A stretch of 56,944 nt of DNA. Source: Chromera velia. Its lineage: Eukaryota; Sar; Chromeraceae. Shown one piece after another: positions 1 to 12,103 of the stretch; the first letter of the stretch is position 1; the number at the start of each line of letters is the position of its first letter. The notes under the pieces are model-generated. The model was not told the origin of the DNA and ran no database searches. It was given only the letters and a program-made list of their open reading frames with translations. The stretch lies in the NCBI GenBank assembly GCA_018398765.1, contig JAHBMJ010000103.1, forward strand, positions 1-56,944. The letters run 5' to 3'. The position numbers and the translations under genes are program-made.

Positions 1-69
1 TATATATACAGATACACACAGACACACACACTCATATTGAGTGTCATACACGTCTTACTGCTTGGTTAC

Positions 70-1069
70 CTTTGGCGTCGCAGAAGCCGTCAGCGCCACT
101 ACAGGCACGTCTTCGAGCTGCTCTTTCATCCATTTCAACTCTGCAAAATGAAAAGAGGCAGCAATAATCGGTCAGCTCTGATGCCATGCAATGTTAAAAT
201 ACACGTCAGAGTGCTAATACACCTTGCAGCGAGAACCCTGTGAGCGAGAGCGTTAGCGAGGACTCCATCTACTCTCACAATTGCTTATTTCCATTGCATC
301 TTACACAAGTACCGTGAGTCTTAGAAGGAGAAGACTTCATAAAATGTTTTGACTGACCCAAATATTTCGGGCGGAAGTCAGGCCCCCATGTGGAGATGCA
401 GTGCGCTTCATCGATGGCGATGAGGGTGAGCATCTTTCTCTTGGACAGTCCTTTCAGAATGTCCTTTACAGCCTTCCGCTGCACGCCCTCCGGCGTTAAG
501 TAAACCACTCTGAGAGACGGAGAGTCCTTTCTCAGCTCCCCTTCAACTCGCGCCCTCTGCAAACAACGGGCAAAAACATAATTGCATATTCATAAGCGCA
601 TGTGAGTGCAGGCACACTGACAGCGGGACGCCAATCTGAGTGGCGTCGGGATGGAACTGTGTGAGCTGACCTCTTCTGATGAAGTTTTGGATGAGAGCAC
701 TGCGGCCGCAATGTCTTTCTCTTTGAGTTTCTCCAACTGGTCTATCATCAGGCTGATCAGGGGGCTCACCACAACGACCACTTTCTTCAAGAGCACAGCA
801 GGCAATTGAAATATCAACGACTTCCCCCCGCCTGTCGGAAGTCGGACGACAACATCCTTTCTCGAGAGGATTGCGTTTATAGGACCTCTCTGCACATCTC
901 TGAGCCGATCAAAGCCAAAAGTCCGTTCCGTTGCCTCTTGGATCTCTTGTTCCCATCCAGTTATTTTTTGAACCCACTCACGAGTTCCTTCTTGATTGAG
1001 GACGGACGATTCAGAGAATGCGTTCTCTGCCGAAAAGTGATGGCTCGTTACCTGGAAATGCGAATCCAT
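70..1069 (-). CDS. RecQ-family DNA helicase, N-terminal exons (partial, leaves window)
   Basis: Three exons can be joined on the minus strand: 671-1069, 358-556 and 70-140. The donors are GTCAGC, GTCAGT and GTAACC, the acceptors end in TTTGCAG or TTTTGCAG, and the phases agree. The product carries RecQ motif 0 and motif I (PTGGGKS), motif Ia-like VSPLISLMIDQ, motif II DEAH inside IAIDEAHCISTWGPDFRP, and motif III ALTASATPK. These are family hallmarks of 3'-5' ATP-dependent helicases that unwind recombination and replication intermediates in the nucleus. The C-terminal helicase half, RQC and HRDC lie outside the window. The start is uncertain: an ATG at 1069 is in frame, but upstream in-frame sequence continues toward the GAGAGCCGGG cluster and may be 5'UTR or another exon. 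The fold assignment is firm; which RecQ paralogue it is cannot be said. Confidence 0.88.
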
Positions 1070-1159
1070 GTCGCTGCCACTCACTGTCGAGCACGTCTCC
1101 TCTGTGGCTGTCTGAAGGTAACTGATGGTGCAGCAGCCGAGAAGACCGTTGGTGCATGA

Positions 1160-1480
1160 AAGAGCGGTTGGTGTAGAGAGCCGGGAACCTATGAAATGTA
1201 GAGAGCCGGGTAGGAGAGAGAAGAGAGCCGGTTTTTCCAGAAGAGAGACCCGGCTCTCTCCATGCATGCAAATGAATTTTATTAATTAATTGCATGCAAG
1301 AAGCTTTTTTTTTGCATGCATATGAAAACCCGGCTCTCTGCATATGCCTCGAGAGAGCCGGGCTCTCGCAGAGTGCCGGGGGCTCCCGCGTGCAGAGAGC
1401 CGGGCCAGGCTCACTCTAGACTTTCCGGGGCCAAGAAAGTGGCTCTTTCTTAAATAGAGAGCCGGGTGTACAAATGACGT
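1160..1480. repeat. Cluster of the word GAGAGCCGGG in both orientations
   Basis: About nine copies of (A)GAGAGCCGGG or its complement CCCGGCTCTC occur within about 300 bases, with irregular spacing. Some sit head to head, so the strand could fold into hairpins. AT-rich spacers with TGCATGCA words lie between them. No coding sense. It sits just upstream of the RecQ exons. Confidence 0.7.
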
Positions 1481-1784
1481 ATCAAATTCGTACCAGCCCA
1501 AAGGTGTACGCGTGCGCAACCGATACGCATGCATGCAGTATCATTGAAACCTTCAATTAATGTGTATCAGAATTCATGTCCACATTTTTCTCTTTTGCGT
1601 ATAAGCTGTGTACATATATATATATAAGAAGTCTTTCACTGGCTCTCTGCAAGCACAGCCACTCAGGTCGACCCATTCCTGATCCTAAGCTTTGAAGTTG
1701 TTCGCAGCATTTGACCATTTCAAGATTTTGGCGTCCTGCATGCAATCACTGACTGATTCACAAACAAACAGAAACAAAGAAAGC

Positions 1785-2520
1785 ATGTGCACCCCAAAGC
1801 CATTTGCACTCTTTGCGCTTTTGCACTTCATCCAGGTACTTGCTAACAAACGTTTCCCGTCCAGCTTACCTCGTCACAGTGCGCATTCGACGATCTCAAA
1901 CAGCACCAACACGACAAGCATGCAACCAGCGACCACTGCAGTCTCCCACCTGCCCGTGCAGACGCCCTCTCCTACTTTGCCTCCAACCACGTTCACGACA
2001 GACAGATACAGAGAGGTGGGACCAGGGGAAAGCCCTCCCATATCTCTTGTTGAGGGAGGAAGACCGCCTTCAAAGAACTCGAAGAGGGTCTCTCACAAGA
2101 AGACCGCAGAGCACGAAAAAGAAACAAAACTGGCAAGGGCTCTGCGAGGTTACCTCAGAACAAATTTCGGAGAGAAAGAGTGGAAAAGCTTTCGAGCATT
2201 CTTTGAACACGAAAGACAGAAACTGACAGGTACGGTTACACGTTCGGGGAGCTGCTCCACTCAGTTTCGCCTTACTTTTTTGTGTGGTCTTTCTTGCCAG
2301 TGAGAGTGAAATGCTACACATGGACATGCAAGCGAATTAGCATAGCTTCCTCCGTCTCTCTCTCCTGGTCCCGCTCTGTCTCTCCATCTACCTATGTCTG
2401 TCTATCTATCTATCTGTCTGTCTCTGCCTCTCCCTTTCTCTCTCTCTCTCTCTCCCCCTTTCCCTCTCCCTCTCGTGTGTGCTCATGTGGTTGTGTGTGT
2501 GTGTGTGTGTAAGTGTGTAA

Positions 2521-2557
<37 letters not shown>

Positions 2558-3272
2558 TAAGCGCTCAATTGCTTGAGTGCGTGAGTGTGTGACTGTGATT
2601 GTACGACCGTACGACTCAACGACTGTGCACGTGCGTGAGCGTGAGAGAGAGACAGAGAGTATAGGAGTGCGTGTGTGTGTGTGCGCGCGCGCGCGTATTG
2701 ATGTCCGTGTGTTGCGCCTGCACAAATACGTCTCTATCTGTTTGTAAGTCTGTCTGTCTGCCAGTCTGAGTACTCCCGATGCCGTCCTCCAAGCCATTGT
2801 TCTGAGATGAGATCTCCTGGCGGAATGGTCCATGCATTTACGGATCATGTGTGCAGACTACGAGGTCAAAAGATTGACTTTCATCATCTACGGTCTTCTG
2901 GCCTCGTTTTTGATCACAGTCAGCCTGGCCTTTGCGTACTTGATGAGATCTCCACAGCCGAATCCAGGCCCGGCTTTGAGGAGCAGACAAAGGGACCTGC
3001 AGGCCGAACGAGAACGCAGAATGATCCTGAGAAAACTGATGAGAGGAAAGGGAAAAGAGACGCAAGGAGGGACTGGGCTCTCGAGAGCAAGGGCGGAGGC
3101 TTATGCAGCTCTGTGGCAGAGAGCCGGACAGTTTGCAGCAGACTCCCCCCCCGACTTCCGGCCCTCCCAGGATTTCTTTCAAAATCCGCCAGGGCCCTTG
3201 GGGTCCTTCGAGGACGCCCCCTTTTGCCAATTAGGGCCCCGGCATGCCCCGAGCCGAGCTCTGTGGTATTGA
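1785..3272 (+). CDS. Predicted type I membrane protein, two exons, unknown function
   Basis: Exon 1 (1785-2229) starts at an ATG followed by a hydrophobic stretch (FALFALLHFIQVLA) that looks like a signal peptide. A Ser/Thr/Pro-rich part follows, then a charged helical stretch. The donor is GTACGG. Exon 2 (2857-3272) follows an acceptor ending GTGTGCAG in matching phase and encodes DYEVKRLTF, then a membrane segment (IIYGLLASFLITVSLAFAYL), then a highly basic tail rich in Arg and Glu. Predicted topology is lumenal or extracellular N-terminus, one helix, cytosolic tail; about 285 residues. The 627-bp intron holds all the simple repeats at 2395-2700. I recognise no family. The alternative is that the second exon is a separate gene starting at 2832, but the phase match favours one gene. 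Confidence 0.55.
2395..2700. repeat. Microsatellite run (TCTG/TCTA, TC, TG, AG, CG)n inside an intron
   Basis: Consecutive short tandem tracts lie between the two exons of the predicted membrane protein. The open frames through them on both strands come from repeat composition and are not genes. Confidence 0.8.
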
Positions 3273-4943
3273 ATCTGCGACAAGAGCACGTCGAACTAAA
3301 GTCATTGGAGATGAACGTATAAGGAGGCCGGCGGGAGGCCCTTCAAGAAAGTTTGAGCACTGACGGCCGTATACCATAAAAAACGAAGGAGGAAACACAT
3401 GTGCAATATTGAGCACCAGTGTTTGAGTGGCAGTGGAGGTACATGACGAAGGAAAAAATAAAGAAATTTCACTGAAGAGCCTCTGCAGCTCCCGCTTTGA
3501 TGCCTGCAGTGAATGCAGCCTTTGAGCGATCCTCAGCGCCCAACAAGTTTGAAAAAACAGAAAGGCCTGAGGAGCTAGCTGAGGAGCCAAAGACGCAAAA
3601 AACTAAGGGGTGTTCCACAATATGAGGAACGAAATGAAAAAAAAACTCAAAGTTACACCAATTCAATACAACACAGGCCGTGACTGTCGCCGATCGATGC
3701 ATTGCATGTAAGTGGATATACTCTATACGCCCGTGTAGCCGCCTGCGGAGCCGTTTGCACGGGGATGCGCGCCTAGCTTGGGCCACTTCATGCTGCGAAT
3801 CATACATAAGGTGTAATACGAGTTAAGGAGCCGCTAGAGGAGCCGGCGTAAAATTCCTAGTAAAACTTCTGCGCAGAGTCGTGCAAACTGCACTTACTCT
3901 AGCATTTACTTTGGACGACCAGAGAGAAACTGCTCGACCATGCCGCGATGCCAACATGATGGAGAAGGGCAAAAAGGGTCTTTATAAAGACCAGAGTGGC
4001 AGGTGAGCTAGCAGGTGAGGGAAAAGGCTAGCGATAACTGATTAAGGCCTTTAGTAATTCAAAGCGTCCGTACGTTACTCTAGCCGTTATTTTGGCTGAA
4101 GAGTCTTCTTATACCTAGTCTTATACAAGTTAGTATCTAGGTTGGTATAACCGTTATCATCCGTTTTAGGACCTTACCACCTTATAAAAGTCAGAATAAT
4201 TACCGGAGGCTTTAGGATCTTAAGCTTAACTTAGTTGCCGTAAATTGGTACCCCGAGATTACTCCGGGCGGTAACCTAGCCGGTAACTAAACTAAAAGAG
4301 TTACTTTTAACACCTCACCATGGTTTATAAGCTACTATACGAATTTGCAATTTATTGTTATAAACAATTAATGCTTTAGTAGGTATATCCTAGACTATAT
4401 GTCGATCATCAGGTTTATCATACTTTAAATTAAATAGACTAGGGGTATCACAAAAAAAAAGAGTAAATATAACTCTCTTTGTCAGGTATTATTTTTTTTG
4501 TGTATATGTAAAACAACTGTTGTTTAGCTGTTACACGGGTGTTACACAAGTGTTGTAAGGTGTTGCAGGCAAAAAAAAAGAAGAAAAAAGGTAGATATAA
4601 CTCGTTTTTCTAGAGACTTCTTTTTTTTTTTGCTCTGACATGCCTAGTAAATAGATAAATCACTAAGTTTATTATTCAATTTAATTATTTATGTTAAAAC
4701 CACGCGGTCCACGCCTATAGCAACGGTCATTCACTAGGTCACAGAGCAAGACGATTTCTCAAAAAGTTTTTGAAATATGCTTGTTAACCTAGATTTGACC
4801 TATATCTCACATTTTTCAGGAGTCATATCTAGGGTCACATTTATTTCTCCTCGCTCTAAGACTTCCATCTCCGGACACTTCCCTGTCTTCTTTTTTCGAG
4901 TCTTTTCTTCATCAGGCTGTTTTCAAATCTAAATTCAAGAGCT
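3273..4943. other. Gene-free stretch; AT-rich from about 3990
   Basis: After the membrane-protein stop there is no convincing exon. From about 3990 to 4880 the base composition becomes AT-rich with many CTAG, TTAG and TATA words, homopolymer A and T runs, and stops in every frame. It may be a decayed mobile element, but no terminal repeats or protein remnants are visible. Confidence 0.5.
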
Positions 4944-6676
4944 ATGGCTCGTTCTGCCCGCTGGACTTTCTTCGATCCTTCCTCCCTTCCTCTCTTCCTT
5001 TCCTTCTCTCACATGCACAAGTCAATGAGAAAATTATCTTCCTTTTCTTCTGCCCCGGACCTTCAAGGAAGAACCGGGCCTCTTCTCTTCTTCTCAGAAA
5101 ACTTCACAGACGGTCACACCGACCCGTGCACGCATTCACAAAGGAGACAAACATTCATTTCTATACAAGAAAGGAAAGGGAAGGGAGGTGAAAGGGCTTC
5201 TCCCTCTTTTTCCAAACGAGACGTCTGTCTGATCGATCGCATCTTTGATCTTGTCGTTGCAAGAGCGCTGTGATCGAAAGGAAACAAGGCCCGGTAGCAG
5301 GAGTGGTTAGAGATCAAATAGAGGTTGTGCAGAGGCGAGGTCAGAGAGAGAGAAAAAAACACTCCAAGCTCTTTCCATCACCACCTGAAGGACAACGTCC
5401 GTCCGACCTCTTCCATACCCCCCCTCCTTCCTTCCTTTCTTCTCTCTCTCTGCTGCCTTCCTTCCCTGTTTCTTCCTCTCACATACATACACACAAAGAA
5501 ACAGGAGCGAAACAAAAAGCAAAGCCCAAAGGAGCGCATACATCAGATTCTTGCGGGAAGGATGAATCAAAGTTGGCGTACTGACATCGAAATTGTGGAA
5601 ATCATTCGAGAAAAAGGGGCAGACGACTGCAGTGTGCCACCCATGGGGGAAGAAAGATGATCATACGAAGACAAGTGGCGAGGCAAAGTTAAGCGTACCG
5701 AGATGAGAAGGAAGCAGAACAAAGAAAGAAAGGTCGAGAAATCCATGCAAAAGCGCCTCAATGTGGACAGAGAAAGCTTTTCTTTCTTCAACGGGAGGAA
5801 TCCTTTCTACGCCAGTGACTCCTCCAAATGTGGAGGAAAAGCCGTGTCTGTCTAAATCAGTAGCCTCGATAATAGGCTCGATTCCCGAACAAATGCACGC
5901 AATGAGTCGAAATAGAAGAAAAAGAAAATACGCAAAGGCCGGAGCCCTACATCCCCCGGGCGGTGAGGCAAAGGCTTTCGACAAAAGAGAGACAAAAGAC
6001 GGACATCAAGAGCAACTCTTTGGTTGCTTTCTTTCTGTTAGCATGCAGCCTTTCCTTCCTCTCTCTCACATGCACGAAGGGACGAACACGTCATTCTATG
6101 CAAGGGAAGCGTCGGCAAGGGAGGGGAAGGGAAGGCGCTTCTCGCTCTTTTCTTTTTCAAAACGTCGGGTCTCCCTTGTACGCTTTCCCGTCTCTCTTCC
6201 TTCTCTCTTCCGCACACACGCGAGTGACACGATCGACCCGAGAAGAGAAGACGGGGCTGGGTTAGATGAGGAGGGAGGGAGATGGGAAACGAATCCTCTG
6301 TCCGTCGCATTCAATCTTTTCTTTGTGCAGTCTCTCTCCTCTCCTCTTCTCTTCTCTCCTCTCACTGAGACCACCCTCCATCCTTCCAGCCCTCCTTCAT
6401 GATCATGATTATTCTGCAACCACCACAAAAGATGGGTCGGCCATTCACTTCTCTCTCTGAGAGCAGAGCCGTCACACACTGTCAGGAGAAATGGAGAAGC
6501 GGATGCGTGTGGAAAAGTGAATGCACATATATGCAGGCCTAGCTGAGTGTGCGTTGAGGGAGGAAAGAAAAGGCATAGGAGGGGAAGTGGAAGGACAATG
6601 TCCGGCCAAGCTTGACCACTCAGGGGGTATGCATACACAAGGAGGTTAGCATAGGCAGGGTGGTGTCATTAAGGTC
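4944..6676. other. Polypyrimidine/purine-rich stretch with an internal diverged duplication
   Basis: Several medium open frames exist on both strands, but none shows a domain or a supported exon structure. Blocks near 4985-5245 and 6045-6205 resemble each other: each has a CTCTCACATGCAC core, then a purine run, then a CTTCTC(C/G)CTCTTTTTC-like stretch. This suggests an old segmental duplication or two copies of a dispersed element. No function assigned. Confidence 0.35.
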
Positions 6677-7730
6677 AGCAGGGTGTGGTGGGTCTTCAAG
6701 GGTCCTTTGCGCACGGCCACAGAGCTTGACGAGGTTCCAGCACCATGTAAGCAGGAGAGAGGAGGGAGAGGAAGGGAGAGGAAACAACATTAAGCACGGC
6801 CACTCATTCTTTTCTTCCGCATCTCTCTCTCGTTCGAGTGAGTGTGGAGACGGATGCATCACAGTCGGGCAAAGAGAGCTTTGAAGCATGCATGGGTGGA
6901 AGATCTCTCGATCTGCCTTCAACTTCTTTGATCGATACTTCAAAGCAGAAAAAACAGAAGACTAACCGCACCTGTTCCCCAGGCAGGTCTTTCCAACTTA
7001 AATCCCGACGTATACACGCAAGAGGGTGCACGTGCTCGTATCTATGAAAGCAGCAGGCGCAAAATTATTGAATAAGCGCAAGCCACGAGTCAATTGTCAT
7101 CGACTCATGCCAACTTTCATAGAGCAGATCGAATCAGGGGAGATGAAAAAGAGAACGATACATCACTGACCGCGAAGGTCCCGAACCGAGACGCCGAGAT
7201 TCTACCACCACACCCGCTCGCTCCACGGTAGCGGGCGGAGTGTGCGGTAGCGGGCGGGGTGTGGTGGGTCTTCGAGGGTCCTTTGCGCACGGCGGTAAAA
7301 CGTGACGAGATCCCACCACCATGCAAGCAGGAGAGAGGAGGGAGAGGAAGGGAGGGGAAACAACATTAAGCACGGCCACTCATTCTTTTCTTCCGCATCT
7401 CTCTCTCGTTTGAGTGAGTGTGGAGACGGATGCATCACAGTCGGGCAAAGAGAGCTTTGAATCTCTCGATCTGCCTTCAACTTCTTCGATCGATACTTCA
7501 AAGCAGAAAAAACAGAAGACTAACCGCACCTGTTCCCCAGGCAGGTCTTTCCAACTTAAATCCCGACGTACACACGCAAGAGGGTGCACGTGCTCGTATC
7601 TATGAAAGCAGCAGGCGCAAAATTATTGAATAAGCGCAAGCCACGAGTCAATTGTCATCGACTCATGCCAACTTTCATAGAGCAGATCAAATCGGGGGAG
7701 ATGAAAAAGAGAACGATACATCACTGACCG
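6677..7730. repeat. Tandem duplication of an exon-intron unit (two copies of about 480-500 bp)
   Basis: 6677-7173 and 7254-7730 are nearly identical over most of their length. Copy 2 lacks an 18-base stretch present near 6888-6905 (between GCTTTGAA and TCTCTCGATC). On the minus strand each copy holds an intron-like segment starting at GTCAGTGATG. Next to each is an exon-like stretch reading VVVESRR or MVVESSG, so a short exon plus its downstream intron appears to have been copied. It lies downstream of the minus-strand AP2 gene and may be its 3' part. Confidence 0.75.
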
Positions 7731-8386
7731 TGGATCCGCCGAAGTTCCCACCAGAAGACTCCACCACCATACCCTGCTGGTTTTCTGCAAGTATACCTGT
7801 ACAAATACCGGCCGGCCGCATGCAGCAAGATGAGAAGAAGATACAGAGGGAAAGAACTGCATGATCGAGAGAGCGTGACGACCGACTCTTCTTCCTTGTG
7901 TTGGTGGGTACGTGGAAGCTGTTCTTTCCCTCCCGTTTCTTCACCGTGGCCTTCGCTCGATTGATGTGCAGCTGATTGCAGCTGCTGGAGTTGAAGTACC
8001 TCGGTCCACAGGTTGCAGACCTGCAGTTAGTCAGTCAGTCAGTCAGTCAGTCAGTCAGATGGAATCAAATGCACACATGCATGCAGGGATAAATCTTCGT
8101 TCGATCAGCCAGGCGTATCATCATCGCCACAGAAAACGAGAGCCAAGTTCTTACGTCAACGTTCCTACTCGTCAAACAAATAGATGGACAAACATCCTTC
8201 TCTCTCATAGAGAGGCAGTGCAAGTGATCGAAGCGACTGCATGACTGTTGCATCAGTTTGCCCTCAAAGGACTTCCTTAAAGTTTGGATTTTGCTGGGAA
8301 TCACTGTCTGTGAAGCGGCTTTCAGGGACGCCACAAAGATACCATGAAGAGAGGCAGTCTTCTGTCAAAGTTGTGTTGTCTTTTCA

Positions 8387-8425
<39 letters not shown>

Positions 8426-11400
8426 TCTTGAAATGAAAAACACTGATGCAATATACCCACCTAGCCCCCTCCTGGCCCCCCTCCCCCCCACACACAAACC
8501 CACCCTTACCATCTTCAGGAGATTGAGGAGGCATGCGTACTTCACTTTGCCCAGCTCCAGACTTTGAATGCTGCATCGACCCATCCATCCATACATACAT
8601 ACGTACATACATCTAGACTGCTGGTAAAAGAGATCTTAAACAGGCAGACAGGTGAGATCATAAACCGCATCCTCTCTCTCCTTTCTACATACCCTCACAC
8701 ACGCAGGGCAAGAACAGCGTCTCTCATGAGAGAGGGTTTCTCTTTGATTGAAGGGAACGCGAATAGACGAATCTCTGAACAAAGAACACACAGACGATCG
8801 CATCAGGCTAGAGTGCATAAAAAAAGGACAGACAACCCCAGTCCTTCCTTCAATGCAAAAGAAGAGATGCTTCACGATTTACCTGCCCCCTTTCTTCTCT
8901 CAATTCCACCCCGACAGACTCACTCATTCACTCACTCACTCACTCACGCACTCATTCACTCACTCACTCACTCATGCACTCATTCACTCACTCACTCACT
9001 CACGCACTCATTCACTCACTCACTCACTCATTCACTCACTCATTCACTCACTCACTCAAGCACTCACGCACTCACTCACTCACTCACTCACTCACCCACG
9101 CACTCACTCACTCATTCACTCACTCACTCACTCACGCACTCACTCACTCACTCACGCACTCACTCACTCACTCATTCACTCACTCACTCACTCACGCACT
9201 CATTCACTCACTCACTCACTCACGCACTCATTCACTCACTCACTCACTCACTCACTCATTCACTCACTCACTCACGCACTCACTCACTCACTCACGCACT
9301 CACTCACTCACTCACGCACTCACTCACTCACTCACTCACTCACTCACGCACTCACTCACTCACTCACTCACTCACTCACTCGCCCACTGACTGACTGACT
9401 GACTGACCAAGCCTTCATTTCAGGCTGAGCTCGGCACTTCTGGGAGATCAGGGACTTCAGCTGGGCCCTGCCCGACTCTCCGATCTGGATCTTCGCGAGG
9501 TCCTCGTCCGTCATTCCCGAACCGGTCAGAGCATCACCCTGAACAGAAAGCAGTGAGGGAGAAAGAGAGGAGACAAGAGGAGACAGTCAGCCAGGGGAGA
9601 GAAGCGGATTAGAGGAGGGGAAAAAGACGGAGGGATTCAGGCCTTGACATGCCTTGACTCCCAGACTTCAAGTTGCTGTCAGACGTTTGCCCATTCATTA
9701 TTTTCTCTACTCCTCATCTCTCCTTTCCTCAGATCCCTGCTTCGGTTCCAGCCCCTCTCACCCACACGCGCACTGAAATGAAAAGGACACACGCAGACGA
9801 GACAGAAAAAAAGAAACGGTCAGACAGAGCATGCATGATCGAAATTTGCTCAGAAGGAAACCTCCCAAGGCGAACGACTCGATCGATCACGCAGGCACAA
9901 AAAGAACGAAGAGCGCGGCATACGCACAAAGAGGAAGCAAACAAAGAGACAGACCGGCACGTCTCTCGGTACATGTCTGCTTGCCTGGAGTCCGGCCCCC
10001 GCTGGCCTTTTCAGGTCTTTGCATCCCGTCTGCCGTGGCCGGTTCACGGGCGCTTCTCTCCCCCGTACTTCCGCTTCCCTCTCTTCTCTCGTTTACTCGA
10101 TGACACGAAGGCTTGTGCCCTGGCATCAAAATAAACCCCTCGCATGGGGTTTGTCAATGTAGTCTCGGGCCTGCTTGCACGTTGGGGGGAGGTAGGGGCG
10201 AGGAGATCTAGATTGGGGACAGGGATCGCAGAGAGGTCTAGCAGGGGTACGGGAGTATCATCTTCCGGGTATCTGAACGTATCAACTGAAGGGTTGCGGG
10301 GTTGTTGCTGATGGTCTCTGGTAGCGGTGTGTTGGGGGGGGAAGCGCGGGGGGAGGTCGGAGGCTGTTGCTGCAGGGCCGAATGCATCGGATGAGAGAGA
10401 GCATTGGTGCACAGGGGGGGGGGACACAGGAGGAGGTCGGATGATTTGAGAAGGGGCATGGGCTGGGGGAAAAGGAATAGTGCGGGGATCTGCGAGAGGG
10501 ATTAGCCTTCCCGTCTCACTCTGCAGGGGCACCTGACCGCGTCGGTACAAAGCTGGAGCATTGGGGTGGCCCCCGAAAGCTTGCTCTTCTTCCGTCTGAT
10601 ACGGAGATAGGCCAGCGGATGGGCGTGTGCGGGTGTCACGATAGGCAGCGGGGGTCGTGATCACAGTTGCAAGCACAGGAACGTCTCTGCGATTCGAATC
10701 AGTCCAGCCCCCTGGCGCTGCAGCAGTCGTTGCTGGTGACGTAGAAGGGGGGTACATGTCAACTTGGTCTGTGTTTGCTGGCAATGGAAACAGCACAGGG
10801 ACGGAGGCCTCCAAGTGCGCGGGAGCATCGACATGCTGAGAGACGGGTTCCCTCTGGAGCTCCTCTCGAACCTGCATCGGGGGGTTCTCTCTGGGCTCTC
10901 CCTCGGGCCTCTGCACCACGAGCCTTGTCTTCCTGGTGTGCCGGGGCGCTCCCTCGGGCCTCGCCATGGCCAGTTCACGAGCCTTGTATTCCCCCCACTT
11001 GGCAATCATGGCGCGGTTAATCTTGAAATTCGCGATGGGCTGGACCCTGCAAGCAAGCAAACGAAAAGAGCAAGAGGCACAACACACTTTTCATCTGTGT
11101 AGCGTACATAATTTTACCCATTCATTCACATATTCGCATCCATGTGATCTGAATGATAAAACTTTCTTCGTGCGTGAAGATGGAAAGACGACGTCTCGTA
11201 GAGCACGCACAGAGAGGCATGCAGACAGGCAGAGAGACAGAGAGGCCGACACGGACACGAGGGTCCGGGGAGGGGAGAGGAGAGGAAAGAAAAAGAAGGG
11301 AGAACGATTGCGCAGAGCCAAGCCAAAAACTTTAAGACAAGACTTGTGTCGTGAGGGTTTGTCTTTCTTCTCTGTCCATTCCACTCGTCTGCTACTCACT

Positions 11401-11804
11401 CACATGCGCGGGCAGCCTGCCATGCGGACAACCCATGCACACTCTCACCCTGTTCAGTCCTCCCTCCTTCATACAATCAGCAGGGGAATGCAGGGGAATT
11501 TCCTTACTTCCCTGACTTGCCCCTCGTTTGTTTCCTCTCTTTCCATCGCGTAGATGGAACACGGGTAAGGCACCGTACAAAGGATCTCTTGCATCCATAC
11601 AAACCCACAGAGAGATGGAGAGAGACAGAGGGAGACGGAGAGAGACAGAGAGTGACAGAGAGAGACAGAGAGGGACAGAGAGAGACAGAGAGAGACGGAG
11701 AGAGACAGAGAGAGACGGAGAGAGATGGAGAGAGACAGTCTGAGAGAGAGGCAGAGAGAGGCAGAGAGAAACAAAGAGAGACAGAGAAAAACAGAGAGAG
11801 AGAG

Positions 11805-11847
<43 letters not shown>

Positions 11848-12063
11848 GAGAGACAGAGAGGGACAGAGAGGGACAGAGAGAGACAGAGAGAGACGGACAG
11901 AGACGGAGAGAGACGGAGAGAGACGGAGAGAGATGGAGAGAGACGGAGAGACACGGAGAGAGACGGAGAGAGATGGAGAGAAACGGAGAGAGACAGAGAG
12001 AGGCAGAGAGAGGCAGAGAGAAACAAAGAGAGACAGAGAAAAACAGAGAGACAGACAGAGAGG

Positions 12064-12103
<40 letters not shown>

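Noticed and set aside
4944-6638. Several 100-210 codon frames on both strands
   Set aside because: Low-complexity Ser/Leu/Arg composition, no domains, no phase-consistent splicing; part of the duplicated pyrimidine-rich segments.
8564-9398. 276-codon Thr-His-Ser-Leu protein
   Set aside because: All three frames of the tetranucleotide satellite are open; no start context, no conserved part, and the stretch is intronic on the other strand.
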